Program-made: the position numbers and the translations under genes
Assembly: GCA_029945425.1 (NCBI GenBank)
Contig: JAQSDV010000002.1
Span: 1,123,960-1,187,959, forward strand
DNA from: a bacterium
GTDB lineage: Bacteria > Pseudomonadota > Alphaproteobacteria > Micavibrionales > UBA2020
Direction: 5' to 3'
DNA: 64,000 nucleotides
Notes under the pieces: generated by a model
Told to the model about the DNA's origin: nothing
Seen by the model: the letters and a program-made list of their open reading frames with translations, nothing else
Databases searched by the model: none
Shown: positions 25,701-34,756 of the stretch, piece by piece
Position numbering within the stretch: position 1 is the first letter of the stretch
Layout of the letters: each line of letters starts with the position of its first letter

Positions 25701-26101
25701 GTTGCATCGACGATATAGAGATCATTGCCGAGGCCGCCGCGCAGGGTGTCATTTCCCTTGCCGCCGATCAGCGTGTTGTCGAGCGCGTTACCGGTGATAA
25801 CGTTGGCTCCGGTATTGCCCGTGCCGATAAGCGCGGTGCCGCCTGTGAGGGTCAGGTTTTCCACGCTGAGGGAGAGGGTATAGTCAACGGAAGATTCAAC
25901 CGTGTCGATGCCCGTGCCTGTTTCGATGACCACATCATCCACATCGTCGACGATGTAGAGGTCCACGCCGAGGCCGCCTTCCATCCGGTCGGCGCCCCCT
26001 TGGCCATCCAGCGTGTCGTTGCCGGCGAGGCCCACGAGGAGATCACGGCCTGCCAAACCGGTCAGTGTATCGTCACCGGTGGTACCTGGAATTCTTGCCA
26101 T
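22724..26101 (-). CDS. RTX-like repeat protein (1125 aa) with type I secretion C-terminus
   Basis: Residues 1-49 start MARIPGTTGDDTLTGLAG, residues 50-1030 comprise 12 units like those of the giant protein but more varied in length, and the last 95 residues (SSDVVMDFSTAQGDAIDISD to NGNLIVT) form the secretion and folding cap. The last five residues, NLIVT, are identical to those of the giant RTX protein, so the same exporter may handle both. Units 11-12 carry extra nonapeptides (GYGGNDTLIGGDGADTL), a longer calcium beta-roll. ATG 26101 with AGGAGA eight bases upstream is far better than the upstream in-frame start. It is 3 nt from the downstream methyltransferase-fusion gene. Its paralogue lies about 9 kb to the left on the same strand. 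Confidence 0.9.
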   Translation of the reverse strand: MARIPGTTGDDTLTGLAGRDLLVGLAGNDTLDGQGGADRMEGGLGVDLYIVDDVDDVVIETGTGIDTVESSVDYTLSLSVENLTLTGGTALIGTGNTGANVITGNALDNTLIGGKGNDTLRGGLGNDLYIVDATGDVIDETGGGGIDNVETTASFTLSAGVENLTLTGKTGLNGTGSIDDNTIIGNDAINTLKGMGGADTLEGGLGLDKLFGGTGDDVYIVDDKDTITELAGEGNDSVISTVSYTLSANVELLTLVGANAITGIGGIGDNTIVGNIENNTLDGGLGNDSLIGGDGDDTYIVDSGADTITELAGEGIDTVRSSATFTLGAEVENLLLTGTAAINATGNGLANTLGGNTAANVLTGGAGDDTYIVGAGDTVVELGGGGTDTVMSSISWTLDANTENVILTGTAAINATGTAGNNTLGGNTGINTLNGGLGDDTYIIDAKDIIVDAGGTDTVRAGFNYTLIAGMENVEVGGTGNFNATGNVGDNTVTGNSGNNTLDGAAGTDTLQGGAGNDVYLVNDGSDTIIENAGEGTDTVLATVSHTLAAEVENLILLGTSAINATGNGGNNTLTGNSAANVMTGGLGNDTYVIDALDTIAVDTGGSDTVAFIGSFDISGRADLENITLLGTGAFNATGNGNDNTLTGNSGINTLNGGAGNDTYVIGKTDVIVDASGTDTVVANFTYTLGVDMENLILTAGTGIINGTGNAGVNTLTGNTGANTLDGKAGIDAYIGGLGNDIYVIDDSAETITELAGEGTDTVRASASYVLGAELELLVLTGTGNIDGTGNALKNTLTGNAGNNTLDGGLLADVMQGGAGNDTYMVDDIKDVVSDQSGIDTIITSVDYSAGMNIENVVLAGGADLNGFGNNFANILTGNIGDNTLGGYGGNDTLIGGDGADTLDGGGGRDALVGGLGDDVYFIDSLADTVTELAGQGNDTVFATFNYTLDDFIENAQATGIKFVVNITGNALGNGLTGHSAANILRGMDGNDVLSGGYGNDNLYGGNDDDTLSGDHGIDVLWGDAGADTFVFGQEAFNSSDVVMDFSTAQGDAIDISDSLSFYTPGVDDLSDFVMLVQQGSNTVVKVDFTGSGIASNFITAAFLSGVTGLPDVDTMVLNGNLIVT
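23012..25954 (-). repeat. Array of 12 tandem approximately 245-bp coding repeats
   Basis: Twelve modules bounded by G-D/N-D-x-Y/F are countable between the N-terminal nonapeptides and the C-terminal cap, averaging 245 bp. Unit length varies from about 71 to 110 codons, more than in the giant paralogue. This suggests an older, less homogenised array. Confidence 0.85.
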
Positions 26102-26160
26102 CGCCGTATCTCCTGAAAAAGTGGAATCGCGAGGTGCAGGATACCCCAAACGCCCGTTCA

Positions 26161-26188
26161 TTTACAGGGGAAGCAACGGTTCTGACAA
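26161..26188 (-). promoter_or_regulatory. Candidate promoter of the RTX-methyltransferase operon
   Basis: Read on the minus strand, TTGTCA (26188-26183), a 16-bp spacer and TGTAAA (26166-26161) give a plausible sigma-70-type promoter between recQ and the RTX gene. Transcription would begin about 50 nt before ATG 26101. The match is moderate and read-through from recQ is also possible. Confidence 0.35.
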
Positions 26189-26202
26189 CGGTATTCTGAA
26201 AA

Positions 26203-28035
<1,833 letters not shown>

Positions 28036-28041
28036 AACCCG

Positions 28042-28071
28042 ATTATACTGCCAAAACCACCACAGGAGCAA
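28042..28071 (-). promoter_or_regulatory. Promoter of recQ with -10 box six bases from the ATG
   Basis: On the minus strand TTGCTC (28071-28066), an 18-bp spacer and a consensus TATAAT (28047-28042) end six bases before the recQ ATG at 28035. Transcription would start at about the ATG itself. The -35 match is only partial. Confidence 0.55.
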
Positions 28072-28072
28072 C

Positions 28073-28642
28073 ATGGCAAAACGGCGTCTGACCCCGGGCG
28101 AAACCGCGCTTGCGAAAACCGTATTCGGCGACAGCGTCGATTACGCGGCTGTGTGGCTGCATGACAAACGCATCCTGCCGCTGGGTTTTCAGGCCAGGGA
28201 ACAGGCGGTCGCCAATGCCAACCATATTTCCTTTCCGCGCGGCGCCTATAGCGCCGATTTTTCGGCGGAGCCGGATGCCAAAAAACAATCCGTCTTCATC
28301 CACGAAATGACGCATGTGTGGCAGCACCAGAACAGAGTGGTGCGCACGCCTATCGCCGCCATTAAGGAAACGCTGAAGCATAAATTCAACTACCAGAAAT
28401 GCTACCTGCACCGTCTCGACCCCACGAAAGATCTGGTGCAATACGGGTTCGAGCAGCAGGCGGCAATCGTGCAGGATTATTTCCTGCTGACCCGCCATGC
28501 CATGCCGGAATCGTTCAAGGCTCGGCGCACGGAAACGCCCGCAGACCTGTTGCAGAAATATGAAGCTGTGTTGAAGAATTTCCTGAAAAATCCGGGCTAT
28601 GCAAACAAACAGCGCCGCCGCCCGGCGACACCCGCGCCCTGA
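28073..28642 (+). CDS. HEMTH-motif protein of the alphaproteobacterial 'vgr-related' type
   Basis: The 189-residue product starts MAKRRLTPGETALAKTVFGD, a start typical of proteins annotated 'vgr-related' in alphaproteobacteria and similar to DUF4157 toxin-associated modules. The central IHEMTHVWQHQ contains HExxH, a zinc-metallopeptidase signature. The expected third ligand could be an acidic residue in the downstream helix (YGFEQQAAIVQDYFL). There is no signal peptide. Proteolytic activity is inferred, not shown; the family's function is unknown to me. ATG 28073 has AGGAGC at good spacing. It is divergent from recQ, with only 37 bp between the start codons. Confidence 0.7.
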   Translation: MAKRRLTPGETALAKTVFGDSVDYAAVWLHDKRILPLGFQAREQAVANANHISFPRGAYSADFSAEPDAKKQSVFIHEMTHVWQHQNRVVRTPIAAIKETLKHKFNYQKCYLHRLDPTKDLVQYGFEQQAAIVQDYFLLTRHAMPESFKARRTETPADLLQKYEAVLKNFLKNPGYANKQRRRPATPAP

Positions 28643-28645
28643 TCC

Positions 28646-28664
28646 CGTTATTTTTGCAATAACG
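28646..28664. terminator. AT-rich hairpin at a convergent gene junction
   Basis: CGTTATT (28646-28652) pairs with AATAACG (28658-28664) across TTTGC, starting four bases after the stop codon of the vgr-related gene and overlapping the end of the convergent ankyrin gene. There is no T-run, so termination is doubtful. Confidence 0.3.
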
Positions 28665-29544
28665 CCACGATACCGGCGCCCAATTCGCCCTCCTGAATGG
28701 CGCGCTCGAGGGCGTTAAAGTTTTCCTTGTCCTTCAATTGGGTATTCGCGCCACGTTCCATCAGCATTTTCGCGATGCCGGTATGACCCCAGCGTGCGGT
28801 CATGAGGAACGCCGTGTTGCCGAAATCGTTCTGGTCGTCCAGCCGCGCACCGGCATCCAGCAACATGCGTGCGATATCTTCATAACCGGCGCGCCCCGCC
28901 CAGATCAGGGCCGAATTGCCGTATTTGTTCTGCGCACTGGCGTTCGCCCCATGCGCGAGCAGCAGCCTGACCGTTTCGGTATGCCCGTCGCAGGCGGCAA
29001 GGATCAGCGCAGAATTTCCGGTCTTGTTCGCGGCATTGACATCGGCACCCGCGCCGATCAGCAGGCGCGACATTTCTTTAAACCCGTCGCGCGCCGCCCA
29101 GATAAGCGCGGTGTCGTTGTCATTGTTGCAAGCGTCGACTTCGGCGCGTTTTTCCAGCAACAGGCGGGCGGTGTCGGTGGCATTCTTGCGCGCCGCCCAT
29201 ATCAGCGGCGTGTTTCCGATGGCGTTGCAGATATTGGCATCCGCACCCTTTGCCAGCAGGATATTCATGATTTCAACAAGGCCCTCGCGCACCGCATAGA
29301 TAAGCGCGGTGTCACCGTCGCGGTCAGGCAGGTTCGGGTTTGCGCCCGCGCCCAGCAGCAGGTTGACCATTTCCGGTATTTTGCCGCGCACCGCCCATAT
29401 CAGGGCGGGGGATGCTTCTTCATCGACGGCATCGGGGCTGCAATGTTCCGTCAGTACTTCACGCAGTGCCGGCAGGCTGCCCTGCCGCACGGCGACATGC
29501 AGCTTGCGCGCCTGATCGCTGATGCGGGGAGCCGGACGCAGCAT
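28648..29544 (-). CDS. Ankyrin-repeat protein
   Basis: The 298-residue product is nearly all ankyrin repeats. At least seven consecutive units of 33 residues are visible, with the pattern G-x-TALIWAAR-x-G-x-x-x-x-x-LLL-x-x-GA-x-x-N (for example GNTPLIWAARKNATDTARLL). There is no signal peptide or membrane anchor, so it acts as a cytoplasmic protein-binding scaffold; the partner is unknown. ATG 29544 lies two bases after the stop codon of the nitronate monooxygenase gene, implying translational coupling. The longer in-frame start at 29730 would run through that gene in a second frame and its product looks non-coding, so it is rejected. The 'IWA' repeat variant is unusually uniform. Confidence 0.85.
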   Translation of the reverse strand: MLRPAPRISDQARKLHVAVRQGSLPALREVLTEHCSPDAVDEEASPALIWAVRGKIPEMVNLLLGAGANPNLPDRDGDTALIYAVREGLVEIMNILLAKGADANICNAIGNTPLIWAARKNATDTARLLLEKRAEVDACNNDNDTALIWAARDGFKEMSRLLIGAGADVNAANKTGNSALILAACDGHTETVRLLLAHGANASAQNKYGNSALIWAGRAGYEDIARMLLDAGARLDDQNDFGNTAFLMTARWGHTGIAKMLMERGANTQLKDKENFNALERAIQEGELGAGIVALLQK

Positions 29545-29546
29545 GA

Positions 29547-30578
29547 TCAGGGCTTGGGCGCGGGCGGACGTTTCGGCGTGGCGGGTGCCGCTGCCTTGAT
29601 CGCGTGTTTTGCGGCCAGTTTTTGTTCCGCTTCCGCATATTCCTGTTTCAGGCGGTCGGCGAGTTCCTTGACCGACGGCACGTCGTCGATATTGACAGCA
29701 CCCTGCCCTGCCGACCAGATGGTTTTCCATGCGGCGGCTTCATTCGCGATGGGCTTCAGTTTGCCCGCCGCGCCGCCTTCCTTCTTGAGCTGTTCCACGT
29801 CGAAACCGGCCTTGGTCAGGCTGTCCTTCAGGAAGTTTGCGGGAACGCCGCTGACGGCGGAGGTATAAATAATGTCTGCCGGTTTCGCATCCAGCACCAT
29901 TTGTTTATACGCGGGATCTGCGCTCGATTCCGTGGTGCAGATGAACCTTGTGCCCATATAGGCGAAATCCGCGCCCATGGCTTCGGCGGTGAACACGTCG
30001 CGGCCGGTCGTCAAACCGCCCGCCAGTACGATCATGCCGTCGTAAATACCGCGCAATTCGTTCACCAGCGTCAGCGGGTTCATCGTGCCCGCATGGCCGC
30101 CCGCACCAGCCGACACGGCGATGAGGCCGTCAACCCCCGCCGCAATCGCCTTTTTCGCATGGTCGATATTGGTGACGTCATGCAAGACAATGCCGCCATA
30201 GGAATGCACCGCGTCCACCAGGTCGGACACCGCGCCCAGCGAGGTGATGACGATTGGCACTTTATGCTTCACGATCAGGGCGAGGTCTTCCTCCAGCCGC
30301 GGGTTGGATTTGTGGACGATCAGGTTGACCGCATAGGGCGCGATTTTCGCGCCGGGGTTGTTCTTTTTCAACTCGGCGATACCGTCATCCATTTCGGTCA
30401 GCCATTTGTCGAGGCCTTCGACCGTTTTCTGGTTGAGCGCGGGGAACGACCCGACGATGCCTTCCTTGCACGCGGCGAGCGCCAGCGTGGGGTTGGAAAT
30501 CAGGAACATCGGCGCGGTGATCAGCGGCAGGGCCAACTGGTCTTTCAGCTTGTCAGCAGTCGTTTTCGGCGGGGTCAT
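29547..30578 (-). CDS. Nitronate monooxygenase (2-nitropropane dioxygenase) family flavoprotein
   Basis: The 343-residue product is a FMN-dependent TIM barrel. LPLITAPMFLISNP at the N-terminus, APYAVNLIVHKSN, ITSLGAV, LIAVSAGAGGHAGTMNP with the G-AGGH flavin-site motif, and VLAGGLTTGRDVFTAEAMGADFAYMGTRF are family hallmarks. These enzymes oxidise nitronates such as propionate-3-nitronate, or act on enoyl-type substrates. A C-terminal tail rich in Ala, Pro and Lys (KRPPAPKP) is extra. ATG 30578 has AGAAGGA seven bases upstream. It is coupled to the ankyrin gene downstream. Confidence 0.87.
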   Translation of the reverse strand: MTPPKTTADKLKDQLALPLITAPMFLISNPTLALAACKEGIVGSFPALNQKTVEGLDKWLTEMDDGIAELKKNNPGAKIAPYAVNLIVHKSNPRLEEDLALIVKHKVPIVITSLGAVSDLVDAVHSYGGIVLHDVTNIDHAKKAIAAGVDGLIAVSAGAGGHAGTMNPLTLVNELRGIYDGMIVLAGGLTTGRDVFTAEAMGADFAYMGTRFICTTESSADPAYKQMVLDAKPADIIYTSAVSGVPANFLKDSLTKAGFDVEQLKKEGGAAGKLKPIANEAAAWKTIWSAGQGAVNIDDVPSVKELADRLKQEYAEAEQKLAAKHAIKAAAPATPKRPPAPKP

Positions 30579-30666
30579 GCGTCGATCCTTCTGGCAGTGC
30601 AACAATTTTAAGAACTACAGTATTTCCGCATGACGGCGGCACAAAGTCAACAGCCCGCCTGAGGGC

Positions 30667-31641
30667 CTATTTGGGCAGGCTAAACCGGCTGAAAAACGCC
30701 CATGCCAGCTCCCCCGCATCCACGTCGTTATTGCCGGGGCCGACGATTTCCTCGTAACGGCTACATATCTTCTTGTCCGGCTCCTTGGCGCAGGCGGTGG
30801 GACCCTTGTCGCTTGCCCCGGCCCAGCGATGCCCCATGCCCTCGATCGAGCAAAGCTCGACTGCCGCATTCTTGGCGCATTTATATTGCTCGCAGGTGAC
30901 GGCGCCTTTTTGCATGGTGACTTCGGTCGTCATTTCGCAGCCGTTCAGCTTGGCCGCGTCCTGCGCCACTGTGCGTACCGGCAGGCATGGGCGGTCTGCC
31001 TCGACGCTGAAGCGCAGGAATTTGGAAAAGCAGCCGCCGCATTTCTCGCCGCCGTCATACAGCGCGCAAGGGTCTTTCGTGCCATGCATATGCAGCACGG
31101 GTACGGGGCGTTTCAACTTGCACGCCGCAACCTCGCGCTGTCCGGCATTGGGCGCGATTGCCGCGATGCGGTCTGACATCTCGCAGGCCAGACGGTAGCT
31201 CATCATCGCGCCATTCGAATGTCCGGTCGCATAGACACGCGAGGCATCTATTTTATACTGCGCGATCAGCGCATCGATCACCGCGCCCATATATCCCACA
31301 TCATCCGATTGCTTTTTCACGGCGGGGCCGCAGCAGTCGCCGGCATTCCATGTACGGATACGGTCCATAACGGGTGAGCCGTAACCTTCCGGATAAACCG
31401 CGATAAACCCGTGCTTGTCCGCAACGTCGTTCATGCCCGTCATCTGGCGCATGTTTTCGGCATTGCCGCCGCCGCCATGCAGGACCAGCACGACCGGCAG
31501 GTTTTCTTTCGCCGCACCTTCCGGCAGATGCACGATAAACGGCCTGCGCTGCCCGCCCCATTCGAGCGCCACGCTATCGTCGGCCTGCGCGGGTTGCGCA
31601 ACAAAGATCAACATCGCCAGCAGGATAATGCGAAAAACCAT
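30667..31641 (-). CDS. Secreted poly(3-hydroxybutyrate)-depolymerase/feruloyl-esterase-like hydrolase
   Basis: The 324-residue product has a signal peptide (FRIILLAMLIFVAQPAQA) and an alpha/beta-hydrolase domain. VVLVLHGGGGNAENMRQ forms the oxyanion loop, YATGHSNGAMMSYRLAC near residue 150 the G-H-S-x-G nucleophile elbow, and a catalytic His lies in IEGMGHRWAG. An Asp is likely in HMHGTKDPCALYDGG. This is the LpqC/PHB-depolymerase-like esterase family. It has many Cys residues (DCCGPA, CGGCF, CEQYKCAKN), so disulphides in the periplasm are likely. ATG 31641 has CGGAG nearby. The gene is divergent from a Cys-rich secreted protein with a strikingly similar signal peptide. Confidence 0.8.
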   Translation of the reverse strand: MVFRIILLAMLIFVAQPAQADDSVALEWGGQRRPFIVHLPEGAAKENLPVVLVLHGGGGNAENMRQMTGMNDVADKHGFIAVYPEGYGSPVMDRIRTWNAGDCCGPAVKKQSDDVGYMGAVIDALIAQYKIDASRVYATGHSNGAMMSYRLACEMSDRIAAIAPNAGQREVAACKLKRPVPVLHMHGTKDPCALYDGGEKCGGCFSKFLRFSVEADRPCLPVRTVAQDAAKLNGCEMTTEVTMQKGAVTCEQYKCAKNAAVELCSIEGMGHRWAGASDKGPTACAKEPDKKICSRYEEIVGPGNNDVDAGELAWAFFSRFSLPK

Positions 31642-31655
31642 GGGAAACTCCGTTA

Positions 31656-31684
31656 TTGCAACATTATAGGCTTTTACCTATATT
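31656..31684 (+). promoter_or_regulatory. Promoter of the Cys-rich secreted gene, predicting a leaderless mRNA
   Basis: TTGCAA (31656-31661), a 17-bp spacer and TATATT (31679-31684) end six bases before ATG 31691. No Shine-Dalgarno is present. The spacer contains the leftward -10 box of the depolymerase-like gene. Confidence 0.6.
31663..31668 (-). promoter_or_regulatory. -10 box of the depolymerase-like gene
   Basis: A consensus TATAAT on the minus strand (31668-31663) lies 21 bases before ATG 31641, which has its own CGGAG. No good -35 is seen at 17 bp; a TTGAAA stands at 14 bp. It is nested in the spacer of the rightward promoter. Confidence 0.45.
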
Positions 31685-31690
31685 TCAAGC

Positions 31691-32167
31691 ATGTCCCTGC
31701 GCATCATATTATTGCTTTTTGTGGCCGTTTTCATCACGGCATCCCAGCCCGCCTTGGCCGAAAAGGCCTGCACCGAAATGTGGTGTCAGGAGGGGTTGAC
31801 GCTGCATTTCGATGGCGGCGCATGGCCGGCGGGCGATTACACCTTTACCGTCACGATGGACGGCGCGACGACGGTCTGCAAGGGCAGCCTGCCCTTCAAA
31901 TCCTGCGACGGCAGCGTGACCTGCGACAACGACACCATCAAAATCGGGGAATCCGGCTGCGCGATGCCCGCAGATACGCATAGCTTTTACGGCGTGCTGT
32001 CGCAAAAAACGCCGAAGCAATTGTCGGTCAACATCACCCGCAATGACGGTAAATCGTTTTCCTACGGCAGCGAAGTGAAGGGCACCTGTTTTTATCCGAA
32101 CGGCCCCACTTGTGACGCGCGCCAATGCTGCTCGGCGGTGGTGACCACGCCGCTGGTGTGGAAATAA
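31691..32167 (+). CDS. Secreted Cys-rich hypothetical protein
   Basis: The 158-residue product has a signal peptide (MSLRIILLLFVAVFITASQPALA) followed by a mature domain with ten Cys, including CTEMWCQEG at the start and ARQCCSAVV at the end. Several beta-strand-like stretches (DYTFTVTMDGATTVC, KQLSVNITRND) suggest a disulphide-bonded beta-sandwich. I do not recognise a family. It is divergent from the depolymerase-like esterase, and both signal peptides share the RIILL core, so a functional pairing in the periplasm is possible but unproven. ATG 31691 sits six bases after a -10 box. The stop codon lies 1 nt from the convergent kmo stop codon. Confidence 0.7.
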   Translation: MSLRIILLLFVAVFITASQPALAEKACTEMWCQEGLTLHFDGGAWPAGDYTFTVTMDGATTVCKGSLPFKSCDGSVTCDNDTIKIGESGCAMPADTHSFYGVLSQKTPKQLSVNITRNDGKSFSYGSEVKGTCFYPNGPTCDARQCCSAVVTTPLVWK

Positions 32168-32168
32168 T

Positions 32169-33497
32169 TCAGGCGATCTGCTTGATGAGTTTCTCGGCTT
32201 CATCCCAGTTCACCTGTTCCGGCGCCGAAATGCCCGCGCAGAGCTTCTCCAGAATTTTGTCCTGAATCGCGCCGCGCCGCTGCGCTTCGGCATAGGGGAT
32301 ATCCGGATGGAAAATCACCATCGAATAGCGCGGGATGAATTTGCCCGGCCAGCGTTTTTCCAATTCGAAACCAACCTTCTTTTTCAGCAGGAATACCGGG
32401 TCGGTCACGCTGTCGCGCATTTCGGTGAAGTTCTCGACCGCCATATCGGCAATCGCATCGGCGTTCGGTTTGCGCAGCGCGGTGAAGCGCGTGAATACTT
32501 TTTCCCAGTCGGGATCGCTTGAATCAATCAGGCTGTTCAGCACAGCGCAATCCTCGAACCCGCTATTCATGCCTTGCGCGAAGAACGGCACTATCGCATG
32601 TGCGGCGTCGCCAATCAGCACCGCCTTGCCGCCCAGATTCCACGGACCGCATTTGACGGTGACAAGCGCGCCTGTGGGGTTGCCGAAGAAATCACCGATC
32701 ATCCCCGGCATATGCGGCACGGCATCGGGGAAATCGCGGCTAAAAAATTCGGTCACATCCTGCGGCGTTTGCAGGTTTGCGAAACTGTCCTTGCCCTGAT
32801 TGGGGTAAAACAGCGTACAGGTGAAGCTGCCTTCGGTATTCGGCAACGCGATCATCATGTAATTCTTGCGCGGCCAGATATGCAGCGCATGTTTTTCGAT
32901 GCGGAACGCGCCATTGGCGGCGGGTGGAATTTCCAGTTCTTTATATCCGTATTCTAGGAAGCTTTGCGAATAATTGAAATTCTCGATGCGGCTCATCAGC
33001 GATTTACGCACCGGCGACCATGCGCCATCCGCCGCGATCACCACATCGGCGGTAACGTCCCTGCCGTCAAACTGCAGCAGGGATTTGTCGGGATCATAGC
33101 CCGCGCAGCGCGCGCCGAAATTGATTTTCAGATTTTTATAGGTTTCCGCCGCATCCAGCAGCATTACGTTCAGCAGGCTACGCGACGCGGCATAGATGAC
33201 TTCCGCATCCGTCTGGCCATAGGGTTGCAGGCTGGTATTGCCCTGCACATCATGCACCATGCGGCCGCGCATCGGGATAGAAATGGCGGATACTTTTTCC
33301 TTCAGGCCCACTTCCTCCAGCGACCGCCAGCCGCGCGCGGTGATGGCAAGGTTGATCGACCGCCCCGCATCGACCGCGCTTTTGCGCATATCGCCGCGAC
33401 GCTCATGCAATTCGACCGTGAAGCCTTTTTTGGCAAGGTAAATCGCCATCAAGGGCCCGACCAGACCCGCACCCACGACATGAATGGTGCGCGTCAT
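32169..33497 (-). CDS. kmo: Kynurenine 3-monooxygenase
   Basis: The 442-residue FAD- and NADPH-dependent enzyme hydroxylates kynurenine to 3-hydroxykynurenine. VVGAGLVGPLMAIYLAKKG is the dinucleotide fold, followed by the KMO signature AGRSINLAIT, the ARG-WRSLEEVGL helix, VIAADGAWSPVRKSL (DG motif), YGYKELEIP, LHIWPRKNYMMIALPN and the second FAD motif VLIGDAAHAIVPFFAQGMNSGFEDC. The C-terminal hydrophobic membrane anchor of eukaryotic KMO is absent, as in bacterial enzymes. It is the last gene of the kynurenine operon and overlaps kynU by 4 nt. It ends head-on with the Cys-rich gene, with no terminator between. Confidence 0.93.
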   Translation of the reverse strand: MTRTIHVVGAGLVGPLMAIYLAKKGFTVELHERRGDMRKSAVDAGRSINLAITARGWRSLEEVGLKEKVSAISIPMRGRMVHDVQGNTSLQPYGQTDAEVIYAASRSLLNVMLLDAAETYKNLKINFGARCAGYDPDKSLLQFDGRDVTADVVIAADGAWSPVRKSLMSRIENFNYSQSFLEYGYKELEIPPAANGAFRIEKHALHIWPRKNYMMIALPNTEGSFTCTLFYPNQGKDSFANLQTPQDVTEFFSRDFPDAVPHMPGMIGDFFGNPTGALVTVKCGPWNLGGKAVLIGDAAHAIVPFFAQGMNSGFEDCAVLNSLIDSSDPDWEKVFTRFTALRKPNADAIADMAVENFTEMRDSVTDPVFLLKKKVGFELEKRWPGKFIPRYSMVIFHPDIPYAEAQRRGAIQDKILEKLCAGISAPEQVNWDEAEKLIKQIA

Positions 33498-34756
33498 GCT
33501 GCCGCTCCCTTGAAAATCTCGGCGAAGCGATAGACGTCATTAAAGCTGTTGTACAGTGGCACGGGCGCAACGCGGATGCAGTCGGGCTCGCGCCAATCAC
33601 AGACGACGCCCGCCTTTTGCAGCGCATCGAACACCTTGCGGCCATTATCCTGCACGGTGATCGACAGCTGGCAGCCGCGCTCCGACTGGTTCGCGGGCGT
33701 CATGATTTTGAGGCTGGGAAGTTTCAGGTTATGCAGCAGGTATTCCAGATAGGCGGTCAGCTGCGTGCTTTTGCTGCGTAAATTATCCATGCCCGCCTCG
33801 CGGAAAATATCGAGCGACACGCGCGCAGGAGCCAGCGCGAAGATGGGCGGGTTCGACAATTGCCACCCCTCCGCCCCCGTCATCGGCTGGAATTGCGGCC
33901 CCATCTTGAAGCGGACGGATTTATCGTTGCCCCACCAGCCCGCAAAACGCGGCAGGTCGAAAGATTTAGCATGGCGTTCATGCACGAACGCGCCCGCAAC
34001 CGCACCGGGACCGGAATTCAGGTATTTGTAACTGCACCAGCAGGCGAAATCGACATTCCAGTCATGCAATTTCAGCAGCACGTTACCGGCGGCATGGGCA
34101 AGGTCAAAACCAACCATGCAGCCTTGCTTATGCCCCGCCTCGGTGATGCGCGCGATATCGAAAAACTGGCCGGTGTAATAATGCACGCCGCCGATCAGGA
34201 TCAGGGCGATGCCCTGCCCTTCGCGCGCGACAACATCCTCGATGTCTTCCTGCCGCAGCGTAGGTTCGCCGTCGCGCGGTTTCATTTCAATGATGGCATC
34301 GGCGGGATCAAACCCGTGGAATTTGGCCTGCGACTGCACTGCATAGATATCTGACGGAAACGGCGTGTATTCGATCAGTATTTTATAGCGCGTTTTTGTC
34401 GGGCGATAGAACGACACCATCATCAGGTGCAGGTTGGCGGTAAGGCCGTTCATCATCACGACTTCCGACGGCTTCGCGCCCACAACATAGGCCGCGTTTT
34501 CGGCGACGAATTCGTGATACGGCATCCATGGATGCTTGCCATGGAAATGACCCTCGACGCCAAGGTTTTTCCAGTCGGTCAATTCCTGCGTCATCGCAGC
34601 TTCAACCGCCTTCGGTTGCAGGCCGAGCGAGTTACCACAGAAATAGATGCAATCATTCCCGTCATGCTGCGGGATATGAAACTGCGCGCGGAACTTGGCG
34701 AGCGGATCTTGCGCGTCCATTTCATGGGCAAACGCGGCATCGTCGCGATATTTCAT
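33494..34756 (-). CDS. kynU: Kynureninase
   Basis: The 420-residue PLP enzyme splits 3-hydroxykynurenine into 3-hydroxyanthranilate and alanine. FCGNSLGLQPKAVEA near residue 42 is the family start signature, VVMMNGLTANLHLMMVSFY follows, and the PLP-Lys region reads DFACWCSYKYLNSGPGA around residue 240. HIHE-like PLP contacts fall in FDLAHAAGNVLLKLHDWNVD. The usual length is about 415. Start and stop both overlap neighbours by 4 nt (ATGA), indicating translational coupling with the formamidase-like and kmo genes. Confidence 0.93.
   Translation of the reverse strand: MKYRDDAAFAHEMDAQDPLAKFRAQFHIPQHDGNDCIYFCGNSLGLQPKAVEAAMTQELTDWKNLGVEGHFHGKHPWMPYHEFVAENAAYVVGAKPSEVVMMNGLTANLHLMMVSFYRPTKTRYKILIEYTPFPSDIYAVQSQAKFHGFDPADAIIEMKPRDGEPTLRQEDIEDVVAREGQGIALILIGGVHYYTGQFFDIARITEAGHKQGCMVGFDLAHAAGNVLLKLHDWNVDFACWCSYKYLNSGPGAVAGAFVHERHAKSFDLPRFAGWWGNDKSVRFKMGPQFQPMTGAEGWQLSNPPIFALAPARVSLDIFREAGMDNLRSKSTQLTAYLEYLLHNLKLPSLKIMTPANQSERGCQLSITVQDNGRKVFDALQKAGVVCDWREPDCIRVAPVPLYNSFNDVYRFAEIFKGAAA

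Noticed and set aside
29545..29730. 62-residue N-terminal extension of the ankyrin protein
   Set aside because: It would lie wholly inside the nitronate monooxygenase gene in another frame, and its sequence is Gly/Arg-rich without structure. ATG 29544 directly follows that gene's stop codon.
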